From Brettanomyces bruxellensis (lineage: Eukaryota; Ascomycota; Pichiomycetes; Pichiales; Pichiaceae), in contig NC_054690.1 of NCBI RefSeq assembly GCF_011074885.1, forward strand, positions 1,555,001 through 1,619,000: 64,000 nucleotides of DNA. The letters are read 5' to 3'. This document shows positions 11,401-21,400 of this stretch, one piece after another. Below the pieces are notes generated by a model. That model saw only the letters and a program-made list of their open reading frames with translations. It was not told the origin of the DNA and searched no databases. Each line of letters starts with the position of its first letter. The first letter of the stretch is position 1. The translations under genes were made by a program, and so were the position numbers.

Positions 11401-11562
11401 GTTGTTATTTCTATTACCGAACAACCCACCAGAGTTTGTGTTGTTGTTCGAGCCAAACCCTCCTCCAAAAGGCGAGCTCCTGTTGTTGTTGGCATTGTTA
11501 TTATTGCTGTTCGAACCGAACCCACCAAACCCACTAGTGGTGTTAGATGAATTACCAAACAT
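8410..11562 (-). CDS. NUP116: GLFG nucleoporin Nup116 (Nup98 family)
   Basis: An FG-repeat nucleoporin that forms the permeability barrier of the nuclear pore and serves mRNA export. From the ATG at 11562 (MFGNSS) it is 1,050 aa. About two dozen GLFG repeats are separated by Asn-rich linkers. A GLEBS motif (Gle2 binding) at about 165-210 reads QVYESITAMPEYR then FEELRIQDYLQNRK, which favours NUP116 over NUP100. A polyglutamine stretch lies near 9463-9490. The C-terminal Nup98 autoproteolytic-type fold is at about 900-1050 and ends GTWVFTCDHV. No cleavable His-Phe-Ser follows, consistent with Nup116/Nup100 rather than Nup145. An upstream in-frame codon four residues earlier is less likely because the family starts MFG. 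Confidence 0.92.
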   Translation of the reverse strand: MFGNSSNTTSGFGGFGSNSNNNNANNNRSSPFGGGFGSNNNTNSGGLFGNRNNNTNTSGGLFGNSSNNTGGFGFGGNNNVNNNNTASSGLFGSRPTNSSPFGANTNGNNTNNSVFPSNSTGGGLFGSNNTTTNTNSTGFGNTNGTFAGSGFGNNQNTGTGSVPFKEYVEKSDVMGTQVYESITAMPEYRNYSFEELRIQDYLQNRKYGNGGSTTGGFGQTGNFGGFGSNNNNNTTTNGGLFGSTNNAVKNGTIFGNNNTNNSPFGNKNGGGLFGSANTGNNNNSNNGFGSSTFGNSNNNTSSPFGGFGSNNNTSSPFGSNNNNNNSGGLFGNRPNNTSSPFGGNNTFGANNNNNTANSGFGGLFGKNNNTNNNGGGMFGNNNNNSTSGGLFGNNNANKPSFGFGANSNNNNNNSGNPGFGFGNNNNNNNANSGNSGFSFGGNNNNNANNNGGGLFGSKPSGGLFGNNNNNGNGNSTGLFGNNNNNSGGLFGNKPNTSGGLFGNNNNNANTNNNSGGLFGNNNNNSNNTGGLFGNKPSTGGGLFGNNNNNNNNNNSGGLFGNKPATGGGLFGNNNNNNAGGGMFGNKPATGGGLFGNNNGTNNTSGGLFGNKPASGGLFGNNNNNNTGFGLNNSTNNTGGGLFGNKNQGSNMLFGNNKPSFGFGSSNNGGGLFGNSQQNSTNTNGGFGFGNNQQQQQQQQQLVAMSNQNPYGVGPLFAATQNMVQPVVPPSIKPIAKPLIVKNDVSLTAAYKIAPKPLFSPKDSVAVRKGRIVAPAIPALPAPSTRSSSTSANTTLLADGNDASVIEKSAIANDETDEAILSSYIFAPTKNAIKLIIDSNKDKKKFDGLKEDGSHSKQVSFQFDSPGGEISLTSDKKKVADESKKPLTLSESSPHNSKKVEKQKQLFKLPTGYYISPTIEMIDNMSPEELTEVKNFVIGKKGYGEVKFLEPVDLTTISLSNLANIVIFGKQQVLLYPNIDSRPKQGEGFNKKAQFSIEGCFPQSKDGKTQITDPHHPLVKKHIRKLHAIPNTDFQSYDPVTGTWVFTCDHV

Positions 11563-12359
11563 CACGGAGCACACTGATCCTTAAGACAAACAGAAGATTT
11601 TTGAATTGATCGAGAAGAGCAAAGTAACGTGAGACTGCCTTGATTATATGCAAGCTTTAGTCTTTTATCGTACTTTAACTACCAAAAGTATATGATAATG
11701 TGTTGCCAGATTTAAGACAGTGACTGTTTAACTCAGATTCCAAATGAAACAGAGAAAGAATGGTTTGTATCGCTAAGGAAAAAACACACGAGAAAAGGGA
11801 AAGGATACTTCACCTGAAATTGTGAGCTATGTCTGTAGCGTCAGAGGATTGTGCTGAATATTATATGAATTCGGTGTGCTAGGAGTATAGTTATCTTGCA
11901 TGAAGATTCGGGGATGAATATTAGATACGGGCATTTTCAAAAGCAGGCAGAAAGGAGGTACCAAAAAAAAGCATGAAAAAACAAAAAAAAAATTTCCGTC
12001 GGGGGCTTTGGCTGACCGAGGGAGGGTGGTTCGATTTTAACAGAGTCCATAATTGCGGGTCGATCGACTTGACAAGAGAGAGTAATGGACGGGGAATATT
12101 AGTATGCAGGAGCGAGTAAATTTGATGAAACAAGAAGTATAATAAATAGGTGGAATAAATAGAGGGGGGTGGGTAGGGGTATTGCAGGAGAGAAAAAAAA
12201 TAAAAAAATAAATTGAAATGAAATAAAACGCGTACCAATGCATCAATTATTTTTGCTCAGATTCGACACGCGACGTTCCTCATAGGTTGAAAGAAGATCG
12301 ATTGAAACCATTTCTTGAGGGAAGAGTTAACAGTATAGACTGAGTAGAGCGGCAAGAGA
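11563..12359. promoter_or_regulatory. Divergent promoter region NUP116 / RAD27
   Basis: About 800 bp shared between two divergently transcribed genes. It contains A-rich tracts, an AG-rich block at 12150-12200, and MCB-type elements close to RAD27. Open frames of 65-105 codons in this interval are T/A-rich and look spurious. Confidence 0.6.
12228..12233. promoter_or_regulatory. MCB box ACGCGT upstream of RAD27
   Basis: A perfect palindromic ACGCGT, 127 bp upstream of the RAD27 ATG, with a degenerate copy (ACGCGA) at 12268-12273. MCB is the MBF (Mbp1-Swi6) site that drives DNA replication genes at G1/S in S. cerevisiae, where RAD27 is a known MBF-type target. Function here is inferred. Confidence 0.6.
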
Positions 12360-13499
12360 ATGGGTATTAGAGGATTGAACAGATTAGTGGCGGAAAATGC
12401 GCCCAAGGCAATTCGGTCAAACGAAATGAAATCCTTCTTCGGGAGGAAAATCGCAATAGATGCTTCCATGTGCTTATACCAGTTTTTAATTGCCGTTAGA
12501 CAGCAGGATGGAAGTTCGCTTACGAACGATGCGGGTCATACGACATCACATTTGATGGGATTCTTTTACAGGACGATTAGAATGGTTGGCTATGGAATAA
12601 AGCCATGCTATGTGTTTGATGGTAAGCCACCAGTTATGAAAGGTGGAGAACTAGAAAAAAGACTCAAAAGACGTCAGGATGCCGAAGAAAAGGCAACCAA
12701 GGCCAAAGAGGCGGGAGAGGCACAAGAATTACAGAAATTTCAGAGAAGAACAGTTCGTGTGACACGAGAACAGAATGAAGAAGCTAAGCATCTTTTGAGA
12801 CTGATGGGTATTCCATATGTTGAGGCACCATGTGAGGCAGAATCGCAATGTGCTGAACTTGCCAAAGCGGGAAACGTGTACGGTGCTGCATCTGAGGATA
12901 TGGACACGCTTTGCTACCAGCCCACCGTTTTACTGCGTAATGTGACTGCTGCCGAGAGCAGAAAGCTTAAAATAGACCAGTACGACATCAAGGAGGTGTT
13001 AAAAGGATTTGACATGACGATAGAAGAGTTTGTGGATATGTGCATTCTCTTGGGTTGCGATTACTGCGAGACAATTAGAGGTGTTGGTCCAGTGACCGCG
13101 ACAAAATTGATAAGGAAGTACAAGTCTTTGGAGAAAATAGTTGATGCGATAAAGCAAGACCCGAAGAGCAAGTTCAAGGTGCCGGATAACTGGCCATACA
13201 AAGAGGCAAGAGAGCTATTTTTGCATCCCGAGGTGAAACCAGGCTCGGAAATAAACTTAAAGTGGGAAGAGCCGGATGTAGAGGGGTTAGTGCAATTTAT
13301 GGTGAAAGAGAACGGATTCAGTGAACAGAGAATTCGAGACGGTGCTGCCAAGTTGAAAAAGGCACTTAAAGGAGGAACCCAGGGCAGATTGGATGGATTT
13401 TTCAAGGTTTCAGGCTCCGTCAGTTCAGGCAAGAAAAGAACTGCTTCTGATTCCAAGGATAAGAAGAAGAAGAGGAAAACTGGACGTTCTAGGCGTTAA
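12360..13499 (+). CDS. RAD27: Flap endonuclease 1 (FEN1)
   Basis: A structure-specific 5' flap endonuclease for Okazaki fragment maturation and base excision repair. The length of 379 aa is canonical. The start MGIRGLNRL is diagnostic because the mature N-terminus enters the active site. XPG-N (about 1-107) includes [14 protein letters not shown] and [13 protein letters not shown] (about 146-232) includes [21 protein letters not shown] and [15 protein letters not shown] followed by the helix-hairpin-helix. The PCNA-binding PIP box Q341-L344-F347-F348 (QGRLDGFFK) lies near the C-terminus, and a Lys/Arg-rich tail follows. CTG codes for the conserved Leu of LLRLMGIP, supporting the standard nuclear code. 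Confidence 0.97.
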   Translation: MGIRGLNRLVAENAPKAIRSNEMKSFFGRKIAIDASMCLYQFLIAVRQQDGSSLTNDAGHTTSHLMGFFYRTIRMVGYGIKPCYVFDGKPPVMKGGELEKRLKRRQDAEEKATKAKEAGEAQELQKFQRRTVRVTREQNEEAKHLLRLMGIPYVEAPCEAESQCAELAKAGNVYGAASEDMDTLCYQPTVLLRNVTAAESRKLKIDQYDIKEVLKGFDMTIEEFVDMCILLGCDYCETIRGVGPVTATKLIRKYKSLEKIVDAIKQDPKSKFKVPDNWPYKEARELFLHPEVKPGSEINLKWEEPDVEGLVQFMVKENGFSEQRIRDGAAKLKKALKGGTQGRLDGFFKVSGSVSSGKKRTASDSKDKKKKRKTGRSRR

Positions 13500-13771
13500 T
13501 GTGAGGAAAAGAGAAGGATTATCAGTAGCAAATGATAATTACACATGTACTATATACTAGATGATAACTAATAAACAGAAGAATTTAGCAAGAAAGCTTT
13601 GCGGGCAGAGTTTAGAGAAATTCAATTAGATTTAACGGGGCTTGATGCCTGATGATATTTAAAGAATACTTAAAAGATACTTTGGCTCTGCTTAACGATG
13701 CTTTGAATACTGATGCTGTTCACTTTTGTGTTCACTTGATGTACGTAAAAAAAACATCTACAATATATGCT

Positions 13772-14809
13772 TTATTTTATGTCACCGGTTGAAATTTTCG
13801 GAAGTCGAACAGACCCTGATACAGCACTAGCCACAGAATCAGCCACATCTCCAGCTTTTGAGACAAGTTCTGAAATGATGGAAGCAGCATCGCTTAAAGA
13901 ACTTGCCGATCTTTGTCCCAATTCAACGGTATTTCCCACAAACTTCTTCATGCTCTGATCAATTCCAGACAAGTATCGAAAAGCTTCAGCCATGGGCCAG
14001 GGAATGCTTCTAATAAGTGGGATTATGTTTCCATAAAGCGGAATCTTAATCTCGCCTCTTTTACCATATTTAACTGCTTTATAAACCTCTCTGGCAACAT
14101 CTTTTGGCTCCAACTCTGGGGCTAGGATAGTTGAAGGTGTAGGGACTCCTTGAAACATGTTTGTTTTAAGTTGACCTGGGCATAGCAAAAGAGTTTTCAC
14201 ACCTGAAATGTTGAAAGCTGGAGGTCCAAGCTCGTAAGTTAATGATTCATGAAGAGCAATAAGTCCCGATTTGGAAGCTCCATAGGCACTTAGCCTGGCC
14301 GGCGAAAGATATCCAAGTGTGGAAGCAATTGTAATGATGTATCCTCTGTGAACTGCAAGCATGTCGGGGAGAAATGCTTTAATTGTGTAAAAACTCGATA
14401 ACAAGTTCACCTGCAAGGTTTTTTCGATCTCTTCAAAAGAGAGATCAAGTAGCTTTTTGCCCATAGTAATCCCGGCATTATTGATCAACATAGTAACAGT
14501 TCCGACTGTATTCCGAACATATTCAGCCTGTTCAAGAACTTGCTCCCTGTTACTAACATCACACTTCACATAGACAACACCTTCAACAAAGTTGTCTGTT
14601 CCTTCTTCCGGAACGGTAATATCAAAAACGACAACCCTGGCTTTTTTCGATATAAATTTCGAGGCCAGTTCTTTTCCGAGGCCTGAACTTCCTCCTGTTA
14701 TTAAAACAATGTCCCTTTGGGGGTCAAATAGAATTCCAAAGGTTAAATCGGAAATGTCTAGATAGAGCTTGTTGAGTCTGTAGGCAAACGAAAATATTGG
14801 TCCTGTCAT
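13772..14809 (-). CDS. Short-chain dehydrogenase/reductase, membrane-associated type (TDA5-like)
   Basis: A 345-aa NAD(P)-dependent SDR. Seen are the Rossmann motif TGGSSGLG (38-45), an acidic residue after the second strand (VVVFD), CDVSN, the LINNAG motif (NNAG 110-113), catalytic Ser163 (IIITIAS context) and YGASK with Tyr176 and Lys180. The length and the C-terminal extension (about 250-345, including GKRGEIKIPLYGN and IPLIRSIPWP) match the retinol dehydrogenase/SDR16C-like group that includes yeast Tda5. The substrate is unknown. It is convergent with RAD27, whose stop is about 270 bp away. Confidence 0.75.
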   Translation of the reverse strand: MTGPIFSFAYRLNKLYLDISDLTFGILFDPQRDIVLITGGSSGLGKELASKFISKKARVVVFDITVPEEGTDNFVEGVVYVKCDVSNREQVLEQAEYVRNTVGTVTMLINNAGITMGKKLLDLSFEEIEKTLQVNLLSSFYTIKAFLPDMLAVHRGYIITIASTLGYLSPARLSAYGASKSGLIALHESLTYELGPPAFNISGVKTLLLCPGQLKTNMFQGVPTPSTILAPELEPKDVAREVYKAVKYGKRGEIKIPLYGNIIPLIRSIPWPMAEAFRYLSGIDQSMKKFVGNTVELGQRSASSLSDAASIISELVSKAGDVADSVASAVSGSVRLPKISTGDIK

Positions 14810-15122
14810 GTTTGTGTAGTGGGTTGGGCTTTTAGGAAAAAGAGTTGTTGTAGTTTAAAGAAAAGAGAGATAATAATTTATGAGAGAAGGTAAATGATAA
14901 TTTATGGAAAGATATATTTGACGCCAGGATAAGAAGAGAGAATCCTTAATTCTAGCCCAAGACAACAAAAAAAAAAGTTGTTTAAATTTATGGATAAGGG
15001 AATTTTTTTTTTTTTTTTTTTGAATTTTTGACTGATTTGATTCATACCTGGCTTATCAATAACCATCACACAGTCCTTTTACGGTTCACACATTTAAGTT
15101 AGCAAAAAGCTTTAAGGAATTA
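14810..15122. promoter_or_regulatory. Divergent promoter SDR gene / IWR1 with poly(T) tract
   Basis: About 310 bp between two divergent starts. A pure T-run of 19 bases lies at 15003-15021 and a shorter A-run near 14969-14978. Such poly(dA:dT) tracts typically exclude nucleosomes in yeast promoters. No other element stands out. Confidence 0.6.
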
Positions 15123-16082
15123 ATGAAGATACAAAATAGTGATCCGCCGGGGGTTGTTCGAATCAAGCGGAAGCGGACGGATGAACCACTTCAAGCTTTA
15201 TTGTTTGAGGAAGCTCCAACACATAAACGTGTGAGGAAAGGTACTTCCAGTTTTGTGTTTAAGCTTGCACGAACAGAGGAAAGGCTACTATCAGGAAGTA
15301 AAGCGGCTTTGGTATTGAATAGAGAGGAGGAAAATAGTGGGGGCAAGAACCTATTCAGTATACCAAAGGTTAAGAGAAAAGATATAGCGAGAGAAAAAGG
15401 AGATGAAGAAACAAAAGATGAAAGTGGGCCTGAAGTCAGCCCAGAAATCTTGGATATGGTGAGCAGCTATTTGAGCGGGGAGGAGGGAAATGGACAAGAA
15501 AAGCCAAAAGATGGTATTGCTGATAATAACAGTGCGCAAAACACTGATTATGTGTATGATGTGTACTACAGGAAACCAATAGACAGAGATTGGCATGCTT
15601 CTGACAACATTGGATATGTGAAATTGTCCGAGGAGGAACTTGAAGAGTTAGATAACAACATGGACTCGAAAACTTTACCAAATACGGATGACGAAGACTC
15701 AAACTCTGAGGATTACTACCTCAACGATTATCCGGAAGACGAGGATGGTGAGCTTGATGATGACAGCTATGAAGGTCTTGCCTCTGATGGAGGGAGTAAT
15801 GATAGCGATAATTTTGATGCAAGTTCAAGCGAATTGGGAGATCGGTTTCCTGATCAGGTCTCGGATAGGCAAGAAATGGGCCAAAATTTGACGGATGATG
15901 ATTATTTCCGTACAGTACGGAGTGAACAGTATGCAAGCGATAGCGAGGATGAGGGTGGAACGGAATTCAAAAGACACGACTTCTTTCCGAGTGATACAGA
16001 TGACCCATTAGCAATTCATCGGGATAAGATATTTGACAAACTGGCTCGGATGATAAAAAAACAGACTGAGAATGGAAGTTAG
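15123..16082 (+). CDS. IWR1: RNA polymerase II nuclear import factor Iwr1
   Basis: Iwr1 binds assembled RNA polymerase II between Rpb1 and Rpb2 and directs its nuclear import. The protein is 319 aa. The N-terminal VVRIKRKRTDEPLQAL (about 11-26) is the conserved bipartite NLS/polymerase-binding start of the family, followed by a short hydrophobic FVFKLART strand. The central Iwr1 domain reads DYVYDVYYRKP and ends in the acidic EDYYLNDYPEDEDGE signature at about 197-212. The rest is acidic and disordered. It lies on the opposite strand to the SDR gene, with a shared 310-bp promoter. Confidence 0.85.
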   Translation: MKIQNSDPPGVVRIKRKRTDEPLQALLFEEAPTHKRVRKGTSSFVFKLARTEERLLSGSKAALVLNREEENSGGKNLFSIPKVKRKDIAREKGDEETKDESGPEVSPEILDMVSSYLSGEEGNGQEKPKDGIADNNSAQNTDYVYDVYYRKPIDRDWHASDNIGYVKLSEEELEELDNNMDSKTLPNTDDEDSNSEDYYLNDYPEDEDGELDDDSYEGLASDGGSNDSDNFDASSSELGDRFPDQVSDRQEMGQNLTDDDYFRTVRSEQYASDSEDEGGTEFKRHDFFPSDTDDPLAIHRDKIFDKLARMIKKQTENGS

Positions 16083-16526
16083 GAGGATTTGGGAAAGCGC
16101 ACAAGAATTTATGAAGAGACAGATTTGTAAATATAGATAGATATGTAAATATATAGGTATATAAATATACAGGTGTATAGTATAATTTGGATTTTATATT
16201 TTGCTGATTTACTTATCATTAGCTTCATAATCCAACCCATCGGCCTTAGTAACGGACAATTACGTTTTTTTTTTTAGCATGTACATTTTGAATTTAATTG
16301 AGTTAACTTTTTTTTTTTTTATGGTCGACTTCTTGATGGTCCGGTATGCTCAGCTACCAGACTTCATCATTAACATTTTTGCATCTGCAGTTCACAATTA
16401 AACATTCAGAAGCAGCACATAGGAACGCAATTGTGCCGTCGAAAAGCAACAACAACCAAAAAAAAGCACAGTTTTACTGTAGTCAACAAAAGTAACATCT
16501 GCACATAAGTGAGATAACACTAGAAG
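16083..16526. other. Intergenic region IWR1 / BAR gene
   Basis: About 440 bp. It has TATAAATATA-like sequence repeats at 16130-16200 (an AT-rich terminator-like tract for IWR1) and two T-runs near 16265 and 16308-16320 upstream of the BAR gene. No gene seen. Confidence 0.5.
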
Positions 16527-18284
16527 ATGTCTTTGCGTGGTTTGGGGAAGGCCCTCTATAGGACACCACATAAACTATTCGGAAGCAAGTCGGATGAGGA
16601 TTTCCAGATGTCGGCATGGGAAAATGACATTTCTACGGCAATGGCAGGCCTAGATTATATTAATTTACAGACGAAAAACTGGAAGAAATATTGGATAGAC
16701 ACAGCTACTACACTGTCAAATGTCTTGGGTATTCTTTCCGATGTTCACGATTCGTTGGATGCGAAATCGCAGAAAGATCAGAATCAGGCAGAAAAAGAAA
16801 GCAATGCACATTTCGGCAAACCTCTAAACTTGGCAAACAAGAAAGAAAATACAGGTGAAAGCAATCGTACTACGAGTGATGAGCAATTTACATACATTAC
16901 CCAGCACGAGCTGAAAGAGGCGCAGAGAGTAGCAAAGATCGTGTTTACGAACGTGCAAGAGATGGTGGATGCAGAATACAAGGGAATAGAGATACGGTGC
17001 TTGGAGATGAAGGAGAATTTGAAGTCTGTTGCGAAGTTGATCACGAAAAGAAACCACAAGAAGATGGATTACGACATGAGCTTCAACAATGTGGAAAAAG
17101 CAGTGGTTTCACGCGGGTCGGACAAAGTGGAAAAGGACATGTCGAAGCTGGAGCACTCACAGAACAAGATGCAACGTGCGAAGGAGATATTCAACAACTT
17201 GGACGTCAAGGTGCGAATGGTCGTACCACCAGTTCTAGAAGTACTGTCTGAATTTATGAACAAGCTCACGCTCAAGTTCTATTTTGCGAATGTTCGGACG
17301 ATGGATTTCATGCGGACGACTGTCCGTCGGTTTGCACAATCGCAGGGTTTGCTTAGCAGGGCCGATTCATGCCTGACATACAAGATGATAATTGAAGAAT
17401 TTACAGGTTCGTATACTGCCGGGCAGAGCAAGTTGCAGGACCTCGAGCTGTTGAAGTACTACAAGGATATGAAGGAGAAGAACCTCATGGACAAGGCTGT
17501 GAGTGGTACAGGGACGGTTGCCGGAATTGTTGTTAATGAGACGGCTGACATAACAGGAGCGTTATATGCTAAGGCATCCAAAACCGGCCAGAAGATCAAC
17601 TTGCGAAAGCTGAAGATTGAGAATCCGGTCCGGCCTTACCGCGGGGAAAGTGGGATTTTCCAGTCGGCGACCGATCCAATCCAGTTTGAGCTCCTGTCGA
17701 TGCGAAACGAGGAGAAGATGCTGTATGATGAAGCTTCATCTAGTGCAACTGAAATTTCCGACAGCCTCGATCAAAATACAAAGGCGGTTCCTCCTCCAGT
17801 CCCAGAACGAGACTTTTCGACACGACCAAGCAGTATATCATCGTTGAAAGATGAGAATGACTGGCTTAGGCCGCTTTCTCTTCACAAGAATGTCGAAAAG
17901 AGGGAGGCTGAGAGAAAGAAGGCAGAGCAAACTGCTGCTGGGAAGACTGCTGATTCTCCATCTTCAAAAACACCATCTTCCGGAAAATTCGATACCGTTT
18001 CAACCGATACCTCTTCCACTAACACCGACCCAAACTCAAGTGTGCTCTCTTCACTCAGCACATCAGAAAACAGCGAAACTGCAAAATACGCCTCGGTCAA
18101 GCTGGCTGAAATTAGAAGAAAGGTGAAAAATGTGGTCACCACTCCAGAAATCCTCTCTTCACCTGTGACTTTCCACCAGGATGAGTACAGACACTCCGTG
18201 CGATATTGTAGGGATCTTGTGCAGGCCTCTTCTACCATATCAGCGCACTTATTTCAACAACTTGAGATGGGCACAAGTGTATAG
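16527..18284 (+). CDS. BAR-domain protein without SH3 (Rvs167/Rvs161-like)
   Basis: A 585-aa protein. Residues 1-300 look like an N-BAR domain: an amphipathic N-terminus (SLRGLGKALYRTPHKLFG), then helices such as NWKKYWIDTATTLSNVLGIL and a basic, Lys-rich second helix (AKLITKRNHKKMDYD), ending in a TLKFYFANVRTMDFM helix. BAR proteins bend membranes at endocytic sites and eisosome-like regions. The C-terminal 280 residues are Ser/Thr/Pro-rich and contain a PPPVPERDF motif, a possible SH3 ligand. There is no C-terminal SH3 domain, unlike Rvs167. Other yeasts carry SH3-less Rvs167-type paralogues; which one this matches is not clear. It is convergent with ULP2, 153 bp apart. Confidence 0.7.
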   Translation: MSLRGLGKALYRTPHKLFGSKSDEDFQMSAWENDISTAMAGLDYINLQTKNWKKYWIDTATTLSNVLGILSDVHDSLDAKSQKDQNQAEKESNAHFGKPLNLANKKENTGESNRTTSDEQFTYITQHELKEAQRVAKIVFTNVQEMVDAEYKGIEIRCLEMKENLKSVAKLITKRNHKKMDYDMSFNNVEKAVVSRGSDKVEKDMSKLEHSQNKMQRAKEIFNNLDVKVRMVVPPVLEVLSEFMNKLTLKFYFANVRTMDFMRTTVRRFAQSQGLLSRADSCLTYKMIIEEFTGSYTAGQSKLQDLELLKYYKDMKEKNLMDKAVSGTGTVAGIVVNETADITGALYAKASKTGQKINLRKLKIENPVRPYRGESGIFQSATDPIQFELLSMRNEEKMLYDEASSSATEISDSLDQNTKAVPPPVPERDFSTRPSSISSLKDENDWLRPLSLHKNVEKREAERKKAEQTAAGKTADSPSSKTPSSGKFDTVSTDTSSTNTDPNSSVLSSLSTSENSETAKYASVKLAEIRRKVKNVVTTPEILSSPVTFHQDEYRHSVRYCRDLVQASSTISAHLFQQLEMGTSV

Positions 18285-18437
18285 TTACAAACGGCGGGTC
18301 TTTTTATAAACTGTTTAGTAAAGTTACTTATCTATATTAATGAAGTTTATGCGTGGAAGAAAGGAGAGCTGCGTATACGTAGGGAAAGACTTTAATGCCA
18401 CCTTTACATCTTTCGTCTACCTTCCTTAATGCTTTTA

Positions 18438-21400
18438 TTAATTCCGCTTGCCTCTTCTGCCTCTCTTTTTCTTCCCGGGCTTTTTTCTCAGCCTTATCCT
18501 AGAACCGCGCTTAGAAGCACCTAGAAACGATATACTAGTAGGACGCTGTAGAGGATTCTTGAACGAGATCATGTTATCATTGCTGTCTATAGCTATCGAC
18601 CCCACCGTATAGTTTTGCTCTTTCTTTTGCGCTTTCTCTTTCTTTTGCGCCTTCTCTTTCTTTTGCGCCTTCTCTTTCTCTTTTTCCTGTCCTTTCTCCT
18701 TAGTATTCCTCTTCACCCATCTTTTTCTTTGCCGTCCCTTCAAAGGCGACGATGGTACTACAAGCGGCTTCGTTTCAACAAGTTTGACAGGCGTGACTGA
18801 AAACACAGACTCCTCCCTTTCGTCTGGCTGCTCTGATAAGTTCAACTTCTCCATATTCTTTCTTCTCCTGCCCAGTCTTGCACTAATACTCTCAATACCA
18901 TTCGGCAGAGAGTAGTCTTTTCTTTTCCTGCTTCTTTTCCTGCCTCTTTTCCCAGCTTTGCTTCTGGAATAACTTGTTTCCGTCCATTCTTGATCTCCAT
19001 CTCCATCATCATACTCAGAGTCAGAAGCAGTGTTATCTGTTCCTGTGTCAATATCATTGTCAGAATTAGTACTAGTGTTAGAACCAGTAGTGCCAGCATT
19101 AGTACCAGCATTAGTGCTAATGTTAATCACTGTATTGGCGCCTGTATCAGTGCCAATATTAATGCCAATGTTGATCGTATTAGTTCCAGTATTAATTTCC
19201 GTACTATTCCCAATATTTCCAGTACTAGTACCACTTCTGTCATGAACCTCTTCATCTTTTTTATCATCCTTCTTTGCGGTTCTGTCCTCGATCTGCAGTT
19301 TTACTTCCGTAGGTCTCGACACATCTAAATCATGCTCTAAGCCACTGCTACTTGATGCTTCCCTACTTGGTTCAAACTGAGATGCAGACTGCTCACTTTC
19401 TTGAGTTTCCGTCTCAGAGTCTTTTACCGACTTGTCAGATATGATGTTGACCTCCTTCCATATTTGCACCTCCTGTCTTCCTCCAACTCTCATTGAAATG
19501 TTGTCTTTTGCAGACTTTAAATCATCTTCCAATTCTGTATCCATATTTTTATACATTTCTTTCCGATCCGCTTTACCTGTTGTCTCTATAGCTTTAGTAG
19601 TATCTACAGTTGACGTACCATTTGATGCACGCCTACTTTTATCAACTGCCATAAGCTGGCCATTTTTTCCACCATTTCCACCATTTCCCAATCTTCTCGG
19701 CCCTCTTTTCCTTAACAACTTTTCATCTAAATCCTTCTCCTTCTGAATTTTCACACCATAAACATTATTCATCACATTTTCATGCTCCTGTTCAAGATTG
19801 ATCAAAACAGGTGCACTTTCTTTCTTGATTAAATCATCTGAATCATGCTTAATCATGCTTTTTTCTTCAGACTCGTACTTAATCCTATTTCTTTCTTCTC
19901 GCTGATGACTAATCTTATGTATCATCATATTTCTGGAACGAACTATCGCTTTTTTCTCCTTTCCGATCTCAAGCAAATTTTCTTCCTTGAGAAGTTCATC
20001 AGGCACCATCTCAAGCTCTTTTTTATCTCTCTTACTCTTCATGGATGATTTCCCACCGGAAATGTCTCCATCTTTGAATGTGTGATGCTCAATTGTGCTA
20101 TCTATGTTGCCAACTTTATTCTCTAATAGTATCTTGTTATCTTCATTGTTACGGGCTAACTCAGTTCCTAAAGTTGTTTTTTCCCAATTTTCCATCTTGA
20201 GAATTCCACTTTCCACCAACTTGTCCCCAGTGCTTATATCGGTTATGCGATCCTTTTTTTGAATCTCACTGTCTTTATCTTCATTTTGTGTCTTTTCCGG
20301 GTTCATCCTGTGAGATATTTCAGCATCTGCATCCTTGATATTCAGAGAACCAACTTTGGATGCAGTAATAGAAAAATTATTCAGTGAGGTATTCTCAAGC
20401 TTCTTCGATTCGTCTGAAGAGGGTTCTACAGAATGATATTTCAAGGTTACAGGGAAGCTCAATCTCCCTGCAGGATCATCTTCGGCGTCTTTTATGGGCT
20501 TAGGCTCAATTATGATGAGATCGTCATCTTCATTATCGGATTTCACATCATTGCCGGAGGAAGCTTTATCACCATCTGCATCTGCTTTTTGGCCATTTAT
20601 AATTTTTTCTTTGGCAACTGTATCATTAGTTTCAGTTCCTATTTTACTGCTATCTCCACCAGAAGTCTCTACTTGCTTCTTTAAAAGCTTAATTAACACT
20701 TTCCTTAAAGTTGGCCTCATCCTTTTCCTCTCCTCAGGTCTGAAAATATCGTTTGAAACCCGGGCTGTCTTCGACAACACCTTTTCCTGAAAACTTTTTG
20801 GATCCTGAAAAAAGACATTCAGATTGTAGATAACATGCAAACCACAGTCGTTAAAGTTCTTTTGACGTGGTATTGGTGCATTATGCCTAACAAAGTCACT
20901 GGTATCCAAGTCAAGATTGTACTTGTCCTTGGCGTATCCAATAAGAAAGTTCTTGAGGAGTGGGGCAACGCTTACATGCATCTTTCGAAGAGAATCCAAA
21001 ATATAAATGTGCCCACTTTCGAAATACTTCTTTCTTTTTCGTAAGAGTCCCTTCTCCTTCGGTATATTCAACTCCTTTCTTTTTGAAGGTGATGATTCAG
21101 GCTCCTTTTGCTGCGAAGTACTACCCAACAAATCGTCTTTTTTCACCGGCGATTCATTCTTTACAGAAGATTTAGAGTCATCAGATGCATCATCTTTCTT
21201 GAGCCGCGACATCTTCTTCTCAACAATTGCATGATCTCTCCTCTTTGCCATGCTTTGCTTCTTAACTCCGGGAAGATTATATATGATAACGGAATACCAA
21301 TGAAGCTCAGACATAATCGGAATAATGACGTATTCGTGATCAAAAAGATCGTCTGTTGTTTTGAACCAACTTTTCACGTTGTTATAACAATTCTCAACCA

